Source of the DNA: DAOPYU01 sp942493245
GTDB taxonomy: Bacteria > Sumerlaeota > Sumerlaeia > UBA8349
NCBI GenBank assembly: GCA_942493245.1
Contig: OW818685.1
Coordinates: 1,674,001-1,738,000 of the forward strand
Length of the DNA stretch: 64,000 nt
Reading direction: 5' to 3'
This document shows positions 1 to 7,120 of this stretch, one piece after another. How positions within the stretch are numbered: position 1 is the stretch's first letter; each line of letters starts with the position of its first letter. The notes below the pieces were generated by a model. It saw nothing but the letters and a program-made list of their open reading frames with translations, made no database searches and was not told where the DNA came from. Made by a program: the position numbers and the translations under genes.

Positions 1-870
1 GATTGTTGCGTCCGCAGGCAGATCGTGCGCGGCGACCAGGCTTTTTTTGGAGTACTTCCGATACTTGATTTCCGGTTCGCTGAAGGGACTGGGAGCCGAC
101 TCGCCCTTGGCTGCTTCGATCTCGCGCACCATCGCCACAAATCGCGCGAACTCGTCTGGATTCAGGGCCGCCTGGTGGTCTATTCCCTTTTTCGAGCGGT
201 CGTGTGTGATGTGTTTTTCGAGAATTTCCACTCCCATGCCCGCCGCCGCGGCCGGCAGCCAGAAGGCCGAGTCGGAGTTGCCGTCGCTGTGGTCCTGATA
301 TCCAATCGGCAGATCGAACAGATCGCGCAGCGCCATCATGTAGTCCAGGCGGATGGCGTCGGTGGGGGTGGGGAAGTTCTGATACCCGTACATCATCCAG
401 ATGGTTGAGGACGAGGTCTCGCGAATCCACTCGACCGCGTTCTGGATTTCGTCGAGAGTCGAGGCGCCGACGCTCAAATCAATCCGCTTGCCGGTGGCGG
501 CAACGTAACGCACGAGGAAAGGATTCGAGAGGTCCGAAGAGTGCAGTTTGTAGGCGTCCACACCGATGCTCTCACAGAAATCCACGCTTTCGCGCTCGTA
601 CACACAGGCGATGATCTGCATTTTCGGATATTTCTCGCGCGCGTAGAGGGCGAGCGATTTCCACGCTTCGCGCGGGAGTTCGATGCGTGTCAGGACACCG
701 AAATCCGGGTGGTGGGGGACCATGATCTCGCGGGCCAGCCAGATCTGGAACTGGATGGCGTCGGCGCCCGCCTGGCCGGCTCCGTCAATAATCGTCCGGG
801 CCAAGACTGGGTCACCCTCGTGCGAACACGCCATTTCGGCAATCAGATAAATCGGCTTTGAAGAGGACAT
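1..870 (-). CDS. N-acetylneuraminate synthase (NeuB/SpsE) family protein, partial
   Basis: The frame is open from an ATG at 870 to the left edge of the window (290 codons), so the C-terminus is missing. A good ribosome site (AGGAGAAAG) precedes the ATG. The protein begins MSSSKPIYLIAEMACSHEGD, which matches the NeuB pattern of a TIM barrel starting with IAE.G.NH-like residues. Later it has GADAIQFQ, KLHSSDLSN and the family-typical GYQDHS and EKHITHDRS..G.DH stretches. NeuB enzymes condense phosphoenolpyruvate with an N-acetyl-hexosamine to make sialic-acid-like nonulosonates in the cytoplasm. The exact sugar cannot be told, and the C-terminal SAF/antifreeze-like domain would lie outside the window. 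Confidence 0.85.
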   Translation of the reverse strand, partial: MSSSKPIYLIAEMACSHEGDPVLARTIIDGAGQAGADAIQFQIWLAREIMVPHHPDFGVLTRIELPREAWKSLALYAREKYPKMQIIACVYERESVDFCESIGVDAYKLHSSDLSNPFLVRYVAATGKRIDLSVGASTLDEIQNAVEWIRETSSSTIWMMYGYQNFPTPTDAIRLDYMMALRDLFDLPIGYQDHSDGNSDSAFWLPAAAAGMGVEILEKHITHDRSKKGIDHQAALNPDEFARFVAMVREIEAAKGESAPSPFSEPEIKYRKYSKKSLVAAHDLPADATI

Positions 871-1085
871 TCTTTCTCCTGAAGCAAGGAAGCGCATGAA
901 TAGGAAGCGGAAACCGCATTACCCCTGTAAAAACTATCGAAACAAGCGGCTGACTTCAACAAGAATTTCCAGAACAGACAGGACGGTTTTCCTGTGAAGA
1001 ACGATCCCGTTATTCCGAAATCTTCCTTATTCCAAGCCACGCGAGCGATTGCGGGATGGAGATGCGAGGTTTTGCGAAAGAGAAT

Positions 1086-1112
1086 CCCCGGCAGAAGTTG
1101 CTTCTGCCGGGG
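1086..1112 (-). terminator. Intrinsic terminator-like hairpin after the M4 protease gene
   Basis: A perfect 12-bp stem (CCCCGGCAGAAG paired with CTTCTGCCGGGG) with a TTG loop lies about 55 nt beyond the protease stop codon. The T-tract following it on the minus strand is weak (ATTCTCTTT). A transcription end is likely, but a stability hairpin is also possible. Confidence 0.65.
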
Positions 1113-1166
1113 ACGAAATACACTTCTTCAGATCAAAAGGCTTTGCCCCCGTCAGGGGCCGCCAAC

Positions 1167-4046
1167 TCAGGGGTTGTGTTCGATGAAGGAGCCGTAGTCT
1201 CCTCCCGCAAAATTGATGCGTTCCTTCGACCATCCTTCTCCAAGAATCCGGGGATTTTCGGGGTAGATTTTACTGGGTTTCCTGGTCGAGAGCAACCGGA
1301 CGGAGCCGTCAAAATTGGCATAGAGATTTCCTTCTTCCCATTCCCCTCCCGCGACAAAGAACCCCTGAATCCCGACATCGCCATACCCCAGCCGTATGTC
1401 CTTGTTGGGCATGGAAGGCCACATCCCCGAGGCGAACAGGGTGTCGGATCCGGCGTACAAGTATCCTGTCTGGCCGCCGATGTAGTGGAAATAGTTCCCG
1501 AGGCGGTACCGCGAGTATTTCGACTGGAGTTTGGTGATTTCTCCATCCACGTAATACCCCGCGCCCAGAATATCTCCCCCCGTTATTTGTGCCGAGAAGG
1601 CGGGACCTTGAACTTCCACATAATCCGGGAAAAGCGACCCGCTGTAGAATTCCTTATAGGTCGTGCCATTTTCTGTAATGGTGAAGAGGACTCCCTTCCC
1701 TACGATCGAACAGGCTTTGGTGGGGTTCTGGGCGAAGATTTTGTAGGGCATGATGGCGGAACCGACCGAACTGTCGGACGTGAGGTACCAGGGCCCGCCG
1801 CCCGTGCAGGAAAGCTGGGTGAGTTCTTTGGCCCAGATGTAGTTATCCTCGGTGTAGGGGATATAGCTGAGGCTGACGTCTTTTTCTCTCGAGGCGTTAA
1901 TCCATTTCTTGGAGGCCATCTTGATCGAGACTGTTTGATCGGGGGCCCAGAGTTCCGTAAGACTGACACCCGAGAGGTTGACGGTTTGTTTCGGAAGCCC
2001 GCCCGAAGCGCGGACCGCCGGGGCGTTCTGGTTTGCGTAAATGGACGTGTAGAAAATTTCTCCGCCCATGGTGGACGAGGATTTGGCCAGAGCCTTCATT
2101 TTCACGGTTGTGATGTTGTCTCCCGCGACGATCTCCTCGATGAAAGCCTGGTCGGTGGAGATGGTTCCGATGCTGCCCGCGACATTCAGGTGCGTGATAT
2201 TGGCCTGGGTCGAAAGACTGGTGAGGGAGCCGGCGATGCGGACTTCGCGGATTTCCCGGTAGTTGCTCAGCCCTTTGCGTTTTTTGATCTTGAGCGTTCC
2301 CACCGCATTCGGATCGTCCAGGATGATCTGGCCTTCGTCAGTGATGGTGGGCTGAAGCGTCTTGCTGTAACGGTCTTTGTAGGTGACGTCGTATTGGCCG
2401 GCGATATTGTACTCGAGTTTGATTTCGACGGCGGCGCAGGCGTTGTCTATGTTGTCTATGTCGGCCTGTGAAAATCCCAGATTGTCCGCTGCGGTCAGCA
2501 AGGCGAAATACAAATCCTCATAGTCGGAGCCGGTATTGAGGAGATTGGTCTGGCATTCGTAGAAGAGTTGGGCGGCCTTGACAATTCCGAATCCGGTGAC
2601 GGTGTAGCCATTGAAGGAGTCACCATCGGTCAAGAGATAACAGAGTTTGTTTCCCACGCCGGAATTGGTGTGGACCCCTCCGTTGTCGTCTGTCCCGTTG
2701 TAATAGTACGAACTGCTCATGGTGTCGGGACAATAGTAGGCCGGGGGATCCTGCATGTCGCGCAAAGTCCCGCCGATCGCCGTCAGGTCTTCACCAATTT
2801 CCCAGCGAACTTCCGCGGCATCGTTTCCCAGGGTGTTGGTCAAGTCAATCCACTCGCCCCACATGTCGGAAAAGGACTCGTTGATGGCGCCCGACTGGTT
2901 CTGGTAAACCAGCGCAGATTCGTAATCGGTCACGCCATGCGTCAGTTCGTGCGCCACGACGTCGTCAGCCACAATCCCGTCCCCGAAATACATGCGGCTT
3001 CCGTCCCAGAACGCGTTGTCGTAGGGGGCTTGTTCTCCGGCGGGCACGAAACGGACGGTGGCGCTGAGCGTCATGCCGCCGTTGTCAATACTGTCGCGCG
3101 TATGTTGAGTATCGTAGAAGTCGTAAACGGAGCCAAAGCAGTCATAGGCCAGGTCCGCATCGAAAATGCCCGTGGCGGCGTCGCCTTCTGCGCGCACCAG
3201 TGTGCCGTATTGGTCGCCTGGAACATTGTTGCGGTCGTAGATTTCGCGGTCTTTGACCGAGTGCAGGAGGGAGTAACGCACCGCGATGGCGCCGGTGTGG
3301 GCGTTGAGCAGTACGAATTCCCGGGGCAGGGGGCCGGACGCGGCGGTCACGATGGTTTTCCACACCAGTTGGATCTCACCGGAGTTGCCTACGAGGGCCG
3401 GGTCGTAGATCAGGAGTTCAGGCACGGAGGCGTTCAGAGTCGTTTGAGAGTATTGCGTCTGCAGCGCCTGGATCGCGGCGGTTTGGGCCGCCTGAGCGGT
3501 TACGCTGGGGGAAAGTGAGAGGCGACCGGAGTCAATCGGCGCGGAGTGGGTCATCACATCGCTCAAGACAAAAGCGATGGCTCCGTCGTTGACCTGAACG
3601 GTCATCTGGCCCGCCCAGACGGGAATGCCCGCATAGGTTTGAGTGAGACGGACGTAGGAACGGTTTGCCTGGGTGCGGACGCGTTGGGACTGGAACTCGT
3701 TGAGCGAACCGGCCGAGGTGAACGCGCCCTGGTATTGCTTGATGAAGGTCTGAGCGGTCTGAACCGGATCCTTTGCCGAACTGCCCGATGGGCGCAGCGA
3801 GGCGTTTTGGGAAGCGCTGAGGTAGCGCACATGGCCGCTTGGAGTGCGGACGATTTTCAAAGGATCGAGTGGCGCAAGGGCCTTTTGCGAGCGCTGCAGG
3901 TGGCGCAGGACGGTGGCCGGATGGGTGGCGCTTTCTTTTTTCTGAGGCGGTTTCTGGGTCGGGGCAGTCTGTGCGCTGGTGGTCAGCGCCAGCCCAACGA
4001 AGAACAGCGAGGTCAACAGTAGCAGAAAACTGATTTTACCTTTCAT
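1167..4046 (-). CDS. Secreted thermolysin-family (M4) metalloprotease with large C-terminal extension
   Basis: This 959-residue protein starts with a clear signal peptide (hydrophobic run to about residue 25, ending TTSAQ). Residues about 60-250 look like the FTP/PepSY propeptide. The peptidase domain has the zinc motif HELTH at 366-370, the third zinc ligand E390 in GAINESFSD and the catalytic histidine H459 in GVHTNSG. This makes it an active M4 enzyme that cuts extracellular proteins on the N-side of hydrophobic residues. M4 enzymes normally end near residue 545 here. The remaining roughly 410 residues resemble no family I recognise. The first 130 of them have regularly spaced Ile/Val/Gly strands (GSLTSLST, VAGSIGTIST) that suggest a beta-helix. 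A terminator-like hairpin follows the gene. Confidence 0.9.
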   Translation of the reverse strand: MKGKISFLLLLTSLFFVGLALTTSAQTAPTQKPPQKKESATHPATVLRHLQRSQKALAPLDPLKIVRTPSGHVRYLSASQNASLRPSGSSAKDPVQTAQTFIKQYQGAFTSAGSLNEFQSQRVRTQANRSYVRLTQTYAGIPVWAGQMTVQVNDGAIAFVLSDVMTHSAPIDSGRLSLSPSVTAQAAQTAAIQALQTQYSQTTLNASVPELLIYDPALVGNSGEIQLVWKTIVTAASGPLPREFVLLNAHTGAIAVRYSLLHSVKDREIYDRNNVPGDQYGTLVRAEGDAATGIFDADLAYDCFGSVYDFYDTQHTRDSIDNGGMTLSATVRFVPAGEQAPYDNAFWDGSRMYFGDGIVADDVVAHELTHGVTDYESALVYQNQSGAINESFSDMWGEWIDLTNTLGNDAAEVRWEIGEDLTAIGGTLRDMQDPPAYYCPDTMSSSYYYNGTDDNGGVHTNSGVGNKLCYLLTDGDSFNGYTVTGFGIVKAAQLFYECQTNLLNTGSDYEDLYFALLTAADNLGFSQADIDNIDNACAAVEIKLEYNIAGQYDVTYKDRYSKTLQPTITDEGQIILDDPNAVGTLKIKKRKGLSNYREIREVRIAGSLTSLSTQANITHLNVAGSIGTISTDQAFIEEIVAGDNITTVKMKALAKSSSTMGGEIFYTSIYANQNAPAVRASGGLPKQTVNLSGVSLTELWAPDQTVSIKMASKKWINASREKDVSLSYIPYTEDNYIWAKELTQLSCTGGGPWYLTSDSSVGSAIMPYKIFAQNPTKACSIVGKGVLFTITENGTTYKEFYSGSLFPDYVEVQGPAFSAQITGGDILGAGYYVDGEITKLQSKYSRYRLGNYFHYIGGQTGYLYAGSDTLFASGMWPSMPNKDIRLGYGDVGIQGFFVAGGEWEEGNLYANFDGSVRLLSTRKPSKIYPENPRILGEGWSKERINFAGGDYGSFIEHNP

Positions 4047-4612
4047 CGGAAATTCTCTCGTTTCTTTGAATATGATGGGAGGGAACCGCTGTGAGTTTCC
4101 TCCGAGAAAACTTATTCCCCATCCTCACTTACAGATCGGCAAAGGGTCGCGCTTTGCCAGTTGCTTCCCCTGTCTTTGTGTGTGGTTTCCCGGACACTCG
4201 GGGTCAACTTATTTATTTTAACTTTCTCCGCTTCCGCCTGCAAGCAATTGTTACTTTCCCGTACTTGCCCGATTGGCCGCATGTCTTGAAGCGGAGGCGA
4301 ACGGGCGTCAATCGGCCTCTCCCCACTTTCCATGTTGGACTTCAGATTGTGGCGATTGTTCCCGCCAGAGTCGCTGTTTCTTTCGCTGGTCTGAAGAAGG
4401 GTCGATTAGACGGAGTGGAGAATCCCGGAACATTTTTCACTTGAGGGCATGCTACTGCTTGCCATGCGGGGGGGGGACGTGGTAGGACAATGAAAATACT
4501 ACGCGGGACAGAAGCCTTGTTCCATGCAGGGTCTCAAGTTGGCAAGGCGGGGTTGAAATGCCCGGTGTCGAGTCCGGGTCGCCAAAGCAGGGGAGAAAGG
4601 GAGAACGAACCC
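4047..4612. other. Divergent intergenic region between the M4 protease and the pilT-like gene
   Basis: No convincing gene is seen. Open frames here are short, lack ribosome sites and look random. On the minus strand, TAAAAT (4215-4220) lies 17 nt from a weak TTGCAG (4238-4243) and could be the protease promoter, with a leader of about 165 nt. No clear promoter was found for the plus-strand gene. Confidence 0.3.
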
Positions 4613-5713
4613 ATGTATCAGATTCAGCATTTGCTCGAATCCATGGTGAAGTGTGGCGCGTCGGACATGTTCCTGAAAGCGAATGTGCCGCCTGCCTTGC
4701 GGGTGGATGGCCGGACCGAGCCGATGGATCAACCTCCCTACTCGCCCGAGCGGGTTATGCTGATTGCCAATGAAATGATGAGCGAGGAACAGCAGGCCGA
4801 GTTCGAGGAATCCAACGACATGGACTTGGCGATTGCTGTGGCCGAACTGGGACGCTTTCGTGTCAATGTCTATCGGCAACGCGACACTGTAGCGGTTGTC
4901 TTGCGTCATATTCCGGCGCCCGAGTTCAATTTCGACCAACTCAACCTGCCCCCGGCGGTCAAAATGCTGTCGGAGAAGCGCCGTGGACTGGTGCTTGTGA
5001 CGGGGATTACCGGTTCGGGCAAGTCAACCACCCTGGCCACGATGATTCACCGGATCAATGAAACGCGCCACTGTCACATTGTCACGATTGAAGACCCGAT
5101 CGAATTCATTCACACCGATCTGAACTCGATTGTCAGCCAGCGCGAGGTGGGGATTGACACCGAGAGTTTCGCGTCGGGTTTGCGGCACGTGCTGCGCCAA
5201 AGCCCGGATGTGATCCTGATCGGGGAAATGCGCGATTTGGAGACGATTCAGACGTCCATCGCCTCGGCGGAGACGGGGCACCTGGTTTTCAGTACGCTGC
5301 ACACGACCGACGTGGTCCAGACGGTCGAGCGTATTATCAACTATTTCCCCGGTTACCTGCAGCATCAGATCCGCATGGAGTTGGCCTTGACTCTGCAGGG
5401 CGTCATCTGTCAGCGTCTGTTACCGTTGGCGCATCGGAAAGGGCGTATTCCCGCGACGGAAATCATGGTGGTAACGGCGATTATCCGGAAACTGATTCAT
5501 GAGGGCAAGAGTCTGGAATTGCGCGATTATGTCGAGGATGGCGGCCATGTGGGGATGATGACTTTCGATCAGTCGCTCTTGTCTCTGTATCGGGAAAACT
5601 TGATTACTTTCGAGGAAGCGTTGGCCAATGCCTCCAGCCCGGATGAGTTTCGTCAGGCGGCCGATGGGATCACGTCGGGAGTCAAGGCGCGCGAATTCAA
5701 CCAGGATTTCTGA
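4613..5713 (+). CDS. PilT/PilU-family type IV pilus retraction ATPase
   Basis: The ATG at 4613 is chosen over an in-frame ATG 41 codons upstream because family homology starts at MYQIQHLLESMVKCGASDMF and a purine-rich ribosome site (GGAGAAAGGGAG) precedes it. The 366-residue protein has the Walker A motif GITGSGKST (131-139), an Asp box around 158-164, Walker B DVILIGEMRD (199-208) and a His box TGHLVFSTLHTTD (221-233). These secretion ATPases form cytoplasmic hexamers that depolymerise type IV pili. The C-terminal GMMTFDQSLLSLY stretch resembles PilU more than PilT, so the subtype is open. No other pilus gene is adjacent. A bidirectional terminator follows. Confidence 0.9.
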   Translation: MYQIQHLLESMVKCGASDMFLKANVPPALRVDGRTEPMDQPPYSPERVMLIANEMMSEEQQAEFEESNDMDLAIAVAELGRFRVNVYRQRDTVAVVLRHIPAPEFNFDQLNLPPAVKMLSEKRRGLVLVTGITGSGKSTTLATMIHRINETRHCHIVTIEDPIEFIHTDLNSIVSQREVGIDTESFASGLRHVLRQSPDVILIGEMRDLETIQTSIASAETGHLVFSTLHTTDVVQTVERIINYFPGYLQHQIRMELALTLQGVICQRLLPLAHRKGRIPATEIMVVTAIIRKLIHEGKSLELRDYVEDGGHVGMMTFDQSLLSLYRENLITFEEALANASSPDEFRQAADGITSGVKAREFNQDF

Positions 5714-5788
5714 GCATTCAGAGAGGGGGGCGTACGGGGAAGCAGTGGGGTGCTTGTGGACTGTTTTCCTGGGATGGAGAGGTGGGAC

Positions 5789-5844
5789 AAAAAAAGGAGA
5801 ATGTCATTCTCACTTTCATGAGAACGCCACTCTCCTGATTTTTT
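5789..5844. terminator. Bidirectional intrinsic terminator between the pilT-like gene and the RiPP island
   Basis: Outer arms AGGAGA (5795-5800) and TCTCCT (5831-5836) enclose an inner hairpin TGAGAA/TTCTCA. A run of A on the left and T6 on the right give a T-tract for both strands. It would end the plus-strand pilT-like transcript and the minus-strand precursor transcript. Confidence 0.75.
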
Positions 5845-5887
5845 GTTTTCTTACCCGAACGGATGAATCGTCTCAGCCGTGTCCACC

Positions 5888-6010
5888 TTACACTTGAGGC
5901 GACATCGGCATCGAGTTCGGGTTGTCACCAGAGCAATACTGCATCGTAACCTTCGAGATTTCTCCCAACGTGCAAACGCTCGGTTTCTCGTACGGCATTT
6001 TTTCCATCAT
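5888..6010 (-). CDS. Putative RiPP precursor peptide 1 (lasso-type leader), 40 aa
   Basis: This 40-residue gene begins at ATG 6010, after a good ribosome site (GGGGTGATTGAA), and stops with TAA at 5888. The N-terminal half carries YEKPSVCTLGEISKVT, which matches the YxxPxLxxxGxxxxxT leader motif bound by lasso-peptide B1 (RRE) proteins. It also aligns over 16 residues with the neighbouring precursor 2 leader. The remaining part is MQYCSGDNPNSMPMSPQV. If the conserved Thr is the penultimate leader residue, the core starts at Gln24 and the only acidic residue (Asp29) would be at core position 6, an unusual ring position. A promoter with a 17-nt spacer lies upstream and a terminator downstream. 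The assignment rests on leader homology and synteny with B1/B2. Confidence 0.7.
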   Translation of the reverse strand: MMEKMPYEKPSVCTLGEISKVTMQYCSGDNPNSMPMSPQV

Positions 6011-6084
6011 TTCAATCACCCCATTTCTCAGACTTCCAGGACAGACTTGCGCTCTTTTTGTGAGGCTGTAATCTTCCCAAACCT

Positions 6085-6113
6085 ATTGTCGCCGGGATAG
6101 ATCGTCCTGTCAA
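6085..6113 (-). promoter_or_regulatory. Sigma-70-type promoter for precursor 1
   Basis: On the minus strand a perfect TTGACA (6108-6113) is followed by a 17-nt spacer and GACAAT (6085-6090, 4 of 6 to TATAAT). It sits in the 143-nt gap between the two precursor genes and would give a leader of about 70 nt. Precursor 1 could therefore be expressed apart from the upstream operon. Confidence 0.5.
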
Positions 6114-6153
6114 TGCTTTTTAATCGGGAATGTGACATCGCCCTTGGTAGCTT

Positions 6154-6240
6154 CTAGAACGTATACCCTCCGATTACACAGGTCTTTTCGGCAACATCCC
6201 CCAGTGTGGTAATTTCGGGCTTCGAGTATTCTTTCTTCAT
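6154..6240 (-). CDS. Putative RiPP precursor peptide 2 (lasso-type leader), 28 aa
   Basis: This 28-residue gene starts at ATG 6240 behind GAGGGGGTGAATTCAA and stops with TAG at 6154. The leader MKKEYSKPEITTLGDVAEKT has the same YxKPxxxTLGxxxxxT pattern as precursor 1 (7 identical and 4 similar residues of 16 from the Tyr). The tail after the conserved Thr is only CVIGGYTF. It contains no Asp or Glu, so it cannot form the isopeptide ring of a true lasso peptide. It lies 67 nt downstream of the B2 gene on the same strand and is probably co-transcribed with B1 and B2. Either the mature product is a very short peptide with another modification, or the gene is degraded. Confidence 0.68.
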   Translation of the reverse strand: MKKEYSKPEITTLGDVAEKTCVIGGYTF

Positions 6241-6307
6241 TTGAATTCACCCCCTCTCTGGTCTTGTTTGTATCGAACTGGTGGATCGTCCGTTCAGTTC
6301 AATCTTG

Positions 6308-6784
6308 TCATGCGCCGCACTTTTGCGACGCCCATTTACTGGCTTGATTCAATGGGAAGGTCGGGAAAGCCTCAATACCTTCGACCGTACCCACCACCAC
6401 TTTCCCACATCTCGCGACCCACGCATGCGCTTCAAAATCTCGCGCGGCGGGGCGAGAAACACCGATGTTGAGTTCTGCCGGACGGCCCAACAGCGCCAAC
6501 ATCACGACTCCAGTCAATGCCCGGGGCAAACACATGATCCTTCCCGGCATCAACGAACAGGCTCTTTCGATCGAGAGGGCCACGAGCCCATCGAATCGCT
6601 CATCCTGGCGGCCTTCCGAAACCCGCGGGCCGTGTTCCCCAAGCCAGAGGCTGAAACGGTACAGGTGACGGAAGGTTGCTATCTTCAGCGCGATACGAAC
6701 CGCCAGAAGCACTCCCCACGTCATCACGAAGACACTTCGTTCCTCGAGGGGGAGAGAGAAGAACCGGATCAGCCGTCTAATCAT
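6308..6784 (-). CDS. Lasso-peptide B2-type leader peptidase (transglutaminase-like)
   Basis: The ATG at 6784 is preferred because it overlaps the end of the preceding B1 gene by 8 nt (ATGATTAG), typical of translational coupling. An upstream in-frame start at 6835 lies inside B1. The 158-residue protein has a basic, hydrophobic N-terminus followed by the McjB C-terminal-like core: Cys85 in IMCLPRAL, an LLGRPAELNIGV strand and His120 in FEAHAWV. These correspond to the catalytic Cys and His of B2 proteases, which remove the leader from lasso precursors in the cytoplasm. The Asp/Asn expected about 12 residues after the His is replaced (VVVG), so the third catalytic residue is unclear. Confidence 0.8.
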   Translation of the reverse strand: MIRRLIRFFSLPLEERSVFVMTWGVLLAVRIALKIATFRHLYRFSLWLGEHGPRVSEGRQDERFDGLVALSIERACSLMPGRIMCLPRALTGVVMLALLGRPAELNIGVSRPAARDFEAHAWVARCGKVVVGTVEGIEAFPTFPLNQASKWASQKCGA

Positions 6785-7073
6785 TGACCTGCAACAGTCC
6801 TTTCGACAACATGGAGTCCAACGCTTCGCATACATCGTTCCGGCAGGACTCTGGATCTACTTCGTATTCTTTGACCAGAATTGCGGCGATCTCTTCGGCC
6901 GTCCGCGGTTCTTTCGACAGTTCCCAGATTCGGGTCGCAACCGGGTTCAATTCGTGATATGTCCCGTCCGCCAGATTCAGCAACACCGCGTTATTCTCGA
7001 CCGAACAGGCAACCACATCCTTCGAGGCCACGACCTTCTCTATTCTTTCTACCATTTGCCTGGTCTCTCGCAA
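6777..7073 (-). CDS. PqqD-family RiPP recognition element protein (lasso B1-like)
   Basis: This 98-residue protein has the PqqD fold signature: a strand with ENNAVLLNLADGTYHELNPV, then ATRIWELSKEPRTAEEIA, then a helical EYEVDPESCRNDV..AL..MLSKGLL end. Such RREs bind the YxxP leader motif and deliver the precursor to the modifying enzyme. The start is probably TTG at 7073 (AGGAAACGA upstream), and an ATG six codons later is possible. It lies 47 nt behind the thioester-domain gene and overlaps the B2 gene, so these three minus-strand genes look like an operon. Classical lasso clusters also have an asparagine-synthetase-like cyclase, which is absent. Confidence 0.85.
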   Translation of the reverse strand: MRETRQMVERIEKVVASKDVVACSVENNAVLLNLADGTYHELNPVATRIWELSKEPRTAEEIAAILVKEYEVDPESCRNDVCEALDSMLSKGLLQVND

Positions 7074-7120
7074 TCGTTTCCTGAATTTACTTCTCTTTCA
7101 ACTTCTTGAGAAGGCCGTAT

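Noticed and set aside
5879..6787. Plus-strand open frames opposite the RiPP genes
   Set aside because: They lack ribosome sites and family features, while the minus strand carries B1, B2 and the leader peptides with good ribosome sites.
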